Of a stretch of 50,482 bases of DNA, positions 44,723 to 50,482 are shown in pieces; the stretch's first letter is position 1, and the number at the start of each line of letters is the position of its first letter. The stretch comes from Mycobacterium asiaticum (GTDB lineage Bacteria > Actinomycetota > Actinomycetes > Mycobacteriales > Mycobacteriaceae). The stretch covers positions 1-50,482 of the forward strand of contig NZ_LZMH01000038.1 of the NCBI RefSeq assembly GCF_001673635.1, written 5' to 3'. The notes under the pieces are model-generated. The model ran no database searches. It was given only the letters and a program-made list of their open reading frames with translations, and was not told the DNA's origin. Both the position numbers and the translations under genes were made by a program.

Positions 44723-45144
44723 AGCAACTGACCCACCACGAAGCCGGCCAGCACCACCGCGAACCCGCCTATCTCACCCACGATGAGCGAAGCCATCGCC
44801 AACCGCGTCCCCGGCAGCGGCGGGTCGAACTGGTTCTCGGTGTCGCGGCGCGCTCCGTGCAGGATGTAGCTGCCGATGGCCGCGACGAAGAAGAACACCG
44901 CCACCATCGTTGCCACCAGGTTCACCCACACCGGCCACGCGCTGAGTTCGACGAACGCCGCGAACAGCAACGTGGCGAAGGCATACAGCAGCGCGGCACG
45001 GTGCGCGATGTCGACGTAGGGGTGTGCCTGATGGTTCTCGGACACCATGATCTGCCGGTATTTCCACACGCCGAGACCGAGCGCCAACAGAAAGATCAGG
45101 CCGGCCGCAAGCAGGGTGAGTTTGGTGTCGAGTCCGATGGTCAT
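44719..45144 (-). CDS. Small membrane protein (Rv3857c-like)
   Basis: 141 residues with four hydrophobic segments (about 9-26, 46-66, 70-92 and 113-138). Function unknown. The M. tuberculosis counterpart is annotated much shorter, so that copy may be truncated or mis-started. Its stop overlaps the PHP gene start, so they are co-translated. Confidence 0.8.
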   Translation of the reverse strand: MTIGLDTKLTLLAAGLIFLLALGLGVWKYRQIMVSENHQAHPYVDIAHRAALLYAFATLLFAAFVELSAWPVWVNLVATMVAVFFFVAAIGSYILHGARRDTENQFDPPLPGTRLAMASLIVGEIGGFAVVLAGFVVGQLL

Positions 45145-45206
45145 TGCCAGCCCGAGTTTACTGGGGACACAGGAAGCCCCAGGAAACACCGCCTACTGTC
45201 GAAAGC

Positions 45207-46058
45207 ATGCGATTCGCTTTCAAGACCTCACCGCAGAACACCACGTGGCCGGACATGCTGGCCGTCTGGCAGGCCGCCGACGAGATCGACATCTTCGAAT
45301 CCGGGTGGACCTTCGACCACTTCTATCCCATCTTCAGCGATTCCACCGGCCCGTGTCTGGAAGGCTGGACGACGCTCACTGCGTTGGCGCAGGCCACCAA
45401 GCGGCTGCGGCTGGGCACCCTGGTCACCGGCATCCATTACCGCCACCCCGCGGTGCTGGCCAACATGGCCGCAGCACTGGACATCATTTCCAACGGCCGC
45501 CTCGAGTTGGGCATCGGCGCCGGGTGGAACGAGGAGGAGTCCGGGGCCTATGGCATCGAACTGGGCAGCATCCGGGAACGCTTCGACCGGTTCGAGGAAG
45601 CCTGCCAGGTACTGATCAGCCTGCTGAGCGAAGAGACCACGAACTTCGACGGCAAGTTCTACCAGCTCAAGGACGCCCGTAACGAGCCGAAGGGACCGCA
45701 GCGTCCGCACCCGCCGATTTGCATCGGCGGCAGTGGTGAGAAGCGCACCCTGCCGCTGACGGCGCGGTATGCACAGCACTGGAATTTCGCCGGCGGCACG
45801 CCCGAGGAGTTCGAGCGGAAGCGAGACGTATTGGCCGCCCGCTGCGCGGACATCGGCCGCGACCCGAAAGAGATCACCCTTTCGGCCCATCTCCGGCTCG
45901 GCGAGGACCAAAACTACGGTCAGTTGATCGAAGATGCGGCCGCACTCGGGTCGGTGGGACTGGAACTGGGCATCGTCTATCTACCCCCGCCGCATGACGC
46001 CAAGGTGCTCGAGCCGCTGGCCGAGGCGATCCGGGATTCTGGGCTGTTGTCCGACTAG
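45207..46058 (+). CDS. LLM-class F420-dependent oxidoreductase
   Basis: 283 residues with the luciferase-like barrel: FKTSPQNTTWPDMLAVWQAADEIDIFESGWTFDHF in outline at the start, then RLRLGTLVTGIHYRHPAVLANMAAALDIISNGRLELGIGAGWNEEESGAYGI, the most conserved stretch of this class, and PPICIGGSGEKRTL. These enzymes use reduced F420, which mycobacteria make, on unknown substrates. ATG at 45207. I do not recall a copy at this place in M. tuberculosis. Confidence 0.9.
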   Translation: MRFAFKTSPQNTTWPDMLAVWQAADEIDIFESGWTFDHFYPIFSDSTGPCLEGWTTLTALAQATKRLRLGTLVTGIHYRHPAVLANMAAALDIISNGRLELGIGAGWNEEESGAYGIELGSIRERFDRFEEACQVLISLLSEETTNFDGKFYQLKDARNEPKGPQRPHPPICIGGSGEKRTLPLTARYAQHWNFAGGTPEEFERKRDVLAARCADIGRDPKEITLSAHLRLGEDQNYGQLIEDAAALGSVGLELGIVYLPPPHDAKVLEPLAEAIRDSGLLSD

Positions 46059-46107
46059 CAAACCATTCGGGCGGCGGCGGATTTGCCCGCTGGGGTCAGC
46101 TACCCCA

Positions 46108-46254
46108 CTAGACCGCGAACCGCATCATCTCTTCCGCTGTCACCAGACGCTCGTTGCGGGCGGGGAATTCGCGACTCTTGACCGGGTGCCGGAACAATGA
46201 CCAGGCGATTCGCCCCATCTTAGACCGGGGAACTGGATTCATGTGCACAGTCAT
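46108..46254 (-). CDS. 48-residue conserved-looking small protein
   Basis: A short minus-strand frame: MTVHMNPVPRSKMGRIAWS..., then LFRHPVKSREFPARNERLV and TAEEMMRFAV at the end. It is basic and soluble, with a composition typical of a real protein rather than a GC shadow. AGGAG lies 2 bases before the first ATG and 8 bases before an in-frame GTG (46248), so the GTG may be the true start. Function unknown. It lies in the gap between the LLM enzyme and gltD. Confidence 0.65.
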   Translation of the reverse strand: MTVHMNPVPRSKMGRIAWSLFRHPVKSREFPARNERLVTAEEMMRFAV

Positions 46255-46400
46255 CACTCCTGCGATCGTTCAACGCAACCGGGCTGGTGTCACGACCCGT
46301 GTGTGACGAAGCCCACAGCAGCTATTAGACACCCGCCGTCTGGCAAACGTCAGGCGACGCGCCGAAGCAATATCAAATGTTTCGGGTGTGACTGATGTGA

Positions 46401-47867
46401 TTACCGGAGCGGCACCGCGGTCGGTTTTATCGGGGCAGGCAACGCCGTCGCGCCCATCAGGAACCGGTCGACGGCGGCTGCCGCGGCCCGTCCCTCGGCA
46501 ATCGCCCAGACGATCAGCGACTGACCGCGGCCCATGTCGCCGGCAACGAACACACCCGGCACCGACGTTTCGAAGTCGTCACCGCGTGCCACGTTCCCAC
46601 GCTCGGTGAACTGCACGCCGAGATCGGTCAGCAGCCCCGGCTTCTCCGGACCGACGAAACCCATCGCGAGCAGCACCAGGTCGGCGTCCAGCTGGAAATC
46701 GGAGCCCTCGACCTTGACGAATTTGCCGTCCTCCATGGTTACTTCATGCACCTTGAGGGCACACACGTGCCCGTCCTCACCGATGAACTCCTCGGTGTTG
46801 ACGGAGAACACCCGCTCGCCGCCCTCTTCGTGCGCGGACGCGACCCGGTACATCAACGGGTAGGTCGGCCACGGCGTCGAGGACGCACGGGTTTCCGGCG
46901 GTCGCGGCATGATCTCGAACTGGTGGATGCTGGCCGCGCCCTGACGGTGCGCAGTGCCCAGGCAGTCGGCACCGGTGTCGCCGCCGCCGATGATGACGAC
47001 CTTCTTGTACTTGGCGGTGATCGGCGGCTCGCCGTCCGGCCCCAGGACGTCGTCACCCTCCTGCACGCGATTGCCCCACGGCAGGTATTCCATCGCCTGG
47101 TGGATGCCGTCGAGGTCTCGGCCCGGGATGGGTAGCTCGCGCCAGGCGGTCGCCCCGCCGGCCAGCACCACCGCATCGAAGTCCGACAACAGCTGCTCGG
47201 CGGTCAGGTCCTTCCCGACGTTGACGCCGGCCCGGAACTCGGTGCCCTCGGCCTCCATCTGCTCGAGCCTGCGGTCCAGGACGCGCTTTTCCATCTTGAA
47301 CTCGGGGATGCCGTACCGCAGCAGCCCGCCGATCCGGTCGTCGCGCTCGAACACGGTGACTTTGTGCCCGGCCCGCGTCAGCTGTTGTGCCGCGGCCAGA
47401 CCGGCCGGACCGGAGCCCACCACGGCCACCGTCTTGCCGGTCTCACAGTGCGGGGGCACCGGTTCCACCCAGCCTTCCTCGAAGGCCCGGTCGATGATCT
47501 CCAGCTCGATCTGCTTGATCGTCACCGGCTCCTGGTTGATGCCCAGCACGCACGCCGGCTCGCACGGCGCGGGACACAACCGGCCGGTGAAGTCGGGGAA
47601 GTTGTTCGTCGCGTGGAGTCGCTCGATCGCGTCGTGGAAACGGCCCCGCCGCACCAGGTCGTTCCACTCCGGGATCAGGTTGCCCAGCGGACACCCGTGG
47701 TGACAGAACGGGATGCCGCAGTCCATACAGCGGGTCGCCTGCTCGCGCAGGGTCCCGACGTCGAACTCCTCGTAGACCTCTTTCCAGTCTTTCAACCGCA
47801 ACGGCACGGGCCGCCGCTTGGGCAACTCCCGGTGCGTGTACTTCAGGAAACCTGACGGGTCAGCCAT
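46401..47867 (-). CDS. gltD: Glutamate synthase small subunit
   Basis: 488 residues, same length as M. tuberculosis GltD. It passes electrons from NADPH to the large subunit in ammonia assimilation. The N-terminal cysteines for two 4Fe-4S clusters are in [17 protein letters not shown] and [12 protein letters not shown]; the FAD motif is [15 protein letters not shown] and the NADPH motif [15 protein letters not shown]. The ATG overlaps the gltB stop by 8 bases (ATGGCTGA). Confidence 0.96.
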   Translation of the reverse strand: MADPSGFLKYTHRELPKRRPVPLRLKDWKEVYEEFDVGTLREQATRCMDCGIPFCHHGCPLGNLIPEWNDLVRRGRFHDAIERLHATNNFPDFTGRLCPAPCEPACVLGINQEPVTIKQIELEIIDRAFEEGWVEPVPPHCETGKTVAVVGSGPAGLAAAQQLTRAGHKVTVFERDDRIGGLLRYGIPEFKMEKRVLDRRLEQMEAEGTEFRAGVNVGKDLTAEQLLSDFDAVVLAGGATAWRELPIPGRDLDGIHQAMEYLPWGNRVQEGDDVLGPDGEPPITAKYKKVVIIGGGDTGADCLGTAHRQGAASIHQFEIMPRPPETRASSTPWPTYPLMYRVASAHEEGGERVFSVNTEEFIGEDGHVCALKVHEVTMEDGKFVKVEGSDFQLDADLVLLAMGFVGPEKPGLLTDLGVQFTERGNVARGDDFETSVPGVFVAGDMGRGQSLIVWAIAEGRAAAAAVDRFLMGATALPAPIKPTAVPLR

Positions 47868-50482
47868 GAGCCGCCGCCATGATCGCCTTGTCGACATCGG
47901 TGCCGTCACGCTCGGCTCGGGCGATCGCCTCGAGGACCTTCTTGTAATCCCGCGGCATCACCTTCACGAAGTGGCGCCGCTGATTGGCCCAGTCGGACAG
48001 AATGCGTTGGCCGACGGCGGAATCGGTGGCATCGATGTGTGCCTGAATAATGCCGTGCAAGAACTCGGTGTCTTCCTCGTCTAGGGTTTCCACATCCACC
48101 ATCTCGGTGTTGAGGTTGTCGGGCAGGTTCTCGTCGGGGTCGTACACATAAGCGACGCCACCCGACATGCCCGCGGCGAAGTTGCGGCCGGTAGAGCCTA
48201 GGATGACCACCCTGCCGCCGGTCATGTATTCACACCCGTGGTCGCCCACGCCCTCGACCACGGCGTGCGCCCCGGAATTGCGGACCGCGAACCTCTCGCC
48301 GACCACGCCGCGCAGGTAGGCCTCACCGCTGGTGGCACCGAACAGAATCACGTTGCCGCCGATGATGTTGTCTTCGGCAACATAGCCTTCCGGCGCGTTG
48401 TCAGAGGGCCGCACCACGATCCGGCCGCCGGACAGACCCTTGCCGACGTAGTCGTTGGCGTCACCGTAGATCCGCAGGGTGATGCCTTTGGGCACGAAGG
48501 CGCCGAAGCTGTTCCCGGCGGATCCCTCGAAGGTGATGTCGATGGTTCCGTCCGGCAACCCTTGGCCGCCATAGGCTTTCGTGACCTCGTGGCCGAGCAT
48601 GGTGCCGACCGTACGGTTGACGTTGCTGATCGTGGTGGAGAACCGGACCGGCTTTTGGGAATCCAGCGCCTCCCGGCTCATCACGATCAACTGCTGGTCG
48701 AGTGCCTTGTCCAGGCCGTGGTCCTGGCGCGAACTGCAGTACAGGTCCTGGTTCATGAACGCCGACTCGGGCTCGTGCAACACCGGGGTCAAGTCCAGCC
48801 GGTGCGCCTTCCAATGCGCGCGCGCCAGGGTGGTGTCGAGTGCGGCCGCCTGGCCGACGGCTTCGTTGATGGTGCGGAAGCCCAGCTGCGCCATGTATTC
48901 CCGAACTTCCTCGGCGATGAACAGGAAGAAGTTCTCGACGAATTCGGGCTTGCCGGTGAACCGCTCGCGCAGCACCGGGTTCTGGGTAGCCACACCAACC
49001 GGGCAGGTGTCCAGGTGGCAGACCCGCATCATGATGCAGCCGGCCACCACCAACGGCGCCGTGGCGAAACCGTATTCCTCGGCACCCAGCAGCGTCGCGA
49101 TCATCACGTCCCGGCCGGTCTTGAGCTGACCGTCCACCTGAACCACGATGCGGTCACGTAAACCGTTGAGCAGCAACGTCTGCTGCGTCTCAGCCAGACC
49201 CAACTCCCACGGCGCGCCGGCGTGCTTCATCGATGTCATCGGTGTCGCGCCGGTGCCACCGTCGTGCCCGGAGATCAACACCACGTCGGCGTGCGCCTTG
49301 GACACGCCCGCCGCGACGGTGCCAACACCGTTCTCCGACACCAGCTTCACGTGCACCCGCGCCGACGGGTTGGCGTTCTTGAGGTCGTGAATCAGCTGCG
49401 CGAGATCCTCGATGGAGTAGATGTCGTGGTGCGGCGGAGGCGAGATCAGACCCACGCCAGGCGTCGAGTGCCGAACCTTCGCAACCCACGGGTACACCTT
49501 GTGCCCCGGAAGTTGGCCGCCCTCACCGGGCTTGGCGCCCTGCGCCATCTTGATCTGGATGTCGGTGCAGTTGGTCAGGTAGTGCGAGGTGACCCCGAAC
49601 CGGGCCGACGCCACCTGCTTGATCGCGCTGCGGCGCCAGTCGCCGTTGGGATCTTGCTCGAAGCGCTTGACGTCCTCGCCGCCCTCACCGCTGTTGGACC
49701 GGCCGCCCAACCGGTTCATTGCGATGGCGAGGGTTTCGTGCGCCTCCGCCGAGATCGAGCCATAACTCATCGCACCCGTCGAGAAGCGCTTGACGATCTC
49801 GCTGGCGGGTTCGACCTCTTCGATCGGCACCGGCGGACGTACTCCCGCACGGAATTTCAGCAGACCGCGCAGCGACGCCATCCGCTCGCTCTGGTCATCG
49901 ACCAGCCGGGTGTACTCCTTGAAGATCGAGTACTGACCGGTGCGGGTGGAGTGCTGCAGTTTGAAGACCGTCTCCGGGTTGAACAGGTGGTACTCGCCCT
50001 CGCGACGCCACTGGTACTCCCCACCGACCTCGAGTTCGCGATGCGCGCGCTCGTCCGGACGGTCCAGATAGGCCAGCGCGTGCCGGCTCGCCACGTCGGC
50101 GGCGATGTCGTCGAGGGTGATACCACCAGTGGGACAAGCCAATCCGGTGAAGAACTCATCGAGCACCTCCTCGGAGATGCCGACGGCCTGGAACAGCTGG
50201 GCGCCGGTGTAGGACGCCAGCGTCGAGATGCCCATCTTGGACATTACCTTCAGCACGCCCTTGCCGGCTGCCTTGATGTAGTTGCTCAGCCCGGTCTTGC
50301 GGTCCACCCCGTCGATTACACCGCGGTCGAGCATGTCCTCGATCGACTCGAATACCAGGTAGGGGTTGACCGCGGCGGCGCCGCAACCGATCAGCAGCGC
50401 CATGTGGTGCACCTCGCGGGCGTCGCCGGATTCGACGACCAGGCCCACGTGGGTACGGGTGCGGTCGCGCACCAGGTGGTGG
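47860..50482 (-). CDS. gltB: Glutamate synthase large subunit, partial
   Basis: The C-terminal ~873 residues of a protein that is about 1,530 residues in M. tuberculosis; the 5' part lies past the window edge, and the codons at the edge ([10 protein letters not shown]) are inside the gene, not a start. The FMN-binding domain has [20 protein letters not shown], and the 3Fe-4S cysteines are in [12 protein letters not shown]. The GXGXG beta-helix domain at the C-terminus has [35 protein letters not shown] in outline. The enzyme makes two glutamates from glutamine and 2-oxoglutarate. Missing from view is the N-terminal glutaminase domain. Confidence 0.96.
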   Translation of the reverse strand, partial: HHLVRDRTRTHVGLVVESGDAREVHHMALLIGCGAAAVNPYLVFESIEDMLDRGVIDGVDRKTGLSNYIKAAGKGVLKVMSKMGISTLASYTGAQLFQAVGISEEVLDEFFTGLACPTGGITLDDIAADVASRHALAYLDRPDERAHRELEVGGEYQWRREGEYHLFNPETVFKLQHSTRTGQYSIFKEYTRLVDDQSERMASLRGLLKFRAGVRPPVPIEEVEPASEIVKRFSTGAMSYGSISAEAHETLAIAMNRLGGRSNSGEGGEDVKRFEQDPNGDWRRSAIKQVASARFGVTSHYLTNCTDIQIKMAQGAKPGEGGQLPGHKVYPWVAKVRHSTPGVGLISPPPHHDIYSIEDLAQLIHDLKNANPSARVHVKLVSENGVGTVAAGVSKAHADVVLISGHDGGTGATPMTSMKHAGAPWELGLAETQQTLLLNGLRDRIVVQVDGQLKTGRDVMIATLLGAEEYGFATAPLVVAGCIMMRVCHLDTCPVGVATQNPVLRERFTGKPEFVENFFLFIAEEVREYMAQLGFRTINEAVGQAAALDTTLARAHWKAHRLDLTPVLHEPESAFMNQDLYCSSRQDHGLDKALDQQLIVMSREALDSQKPVRFSTTISNVNRTVGTMLGHEVTKAYGGQGLPDGTIDITFEGSAGNSFGAFVPKGITLRIYGDANDYVGKGLSGGRIVVRPSDNAPEGYVAEDNIIGGNVILFGATSGEAYLRGVVGERFAVRNSGAHAVVEGVGDHGCEYMTGGRVVILGSTGRNFAAGMSGGVAYVYDPDENLPDNLNTEMVDVETLDEEDTEFLHGIIQAHIDATDSAVGQRILSDWANQRRHFVKVMPRDYKKVLEAIARAERDGTDVDKAIMAAAHG

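Overview
The window is a stretch of a mycobacterial chromosome, high in GC, seen as a large block of genes that match the order of M. tuberculosis Rv3807c to Rv3859c. The mycobacterial hallmarks are glf/glfT2 (galactan synthesis), Erp, a PE-domain protein, EspR, the lysine-rich membrane-anchored Hns, EthA/EthR and IdeR-type iron boxes. Gene identities come from my own recognition of the translated proteins; no database was searched. The species cannot be named from the sequence alone.

Layout. 1-6654: cell-envelope genes (partial PAP2 phosphatase, glfT2, glf on the minus strand; erp and a PGRP/LGFP amidase-like protein on the plus strand). 6677-15550: an accessory zone lying between the Rv3811-like and Rv3813c-like genes. 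It holds a fused decarboxylase/aminopropyltransferase, a 13E12-type HNH protein, a GT-C mannosyltransferase-like protein, a PE protein, and a three-gene cassette of a Gly-tailed membrane protein, a glutathionylspermidine-synthase-like ATP-grasp ligase and a DUF350 membrane protein. 15635-25721: conserved block with a HAD phosphatase, three tandem acyltransferases, a kinase-like protein, an MBL-Rieske protein, an FAD oxidoreductase with its TetR regulator, and serS. The sulfolipid locus of M. tuberculosis is absent from the matching junction.

25800-36362: septum-formation-like protein, a small zincin, phosphoglycerate mutase-like protein, pheA, an iron-regulated block (DUF2470 protein with an iron box, LCP ligase, bfrB), glpQ1, and a 537-bp gene-poor stretch with a DnaA-box cluster before a 50-aa membrane protein and sodA. 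36449-45144: a manganese (yybP-ykoY) riboswitch ahead of a UPF0016 transporter, espR, hns, rraA, ethA/ethR, a dinB with an abutting SOS box, and a PHP-domain protein. 45207-50482: an F420-type oxidoreductase, a 48-aa protein, gltD and the 3'-terminal part of gltB, cut by the window edge.

How the genes may work together. The most unusual part is the possible polyamine system: the fused enzyme could make an aminopropylated diamine, and 5 kb away an ATP-grasp amide ligase of the glutathionylspermidine synthase family is translationally coupled to a membrane protein ending in a Gly-rich tail. Mycobacteria use mycothiol rather than glutathione, so the ligase probably has another acyl substrate; the tail itself is one speculative candidate. 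A second theme is metal control: iron boxes at the DUF2470 and bfrB genes, a SodA carrying Gln145 as in manganese enzymes, and a manganese riboswitch 0.8 kb downstream of it.
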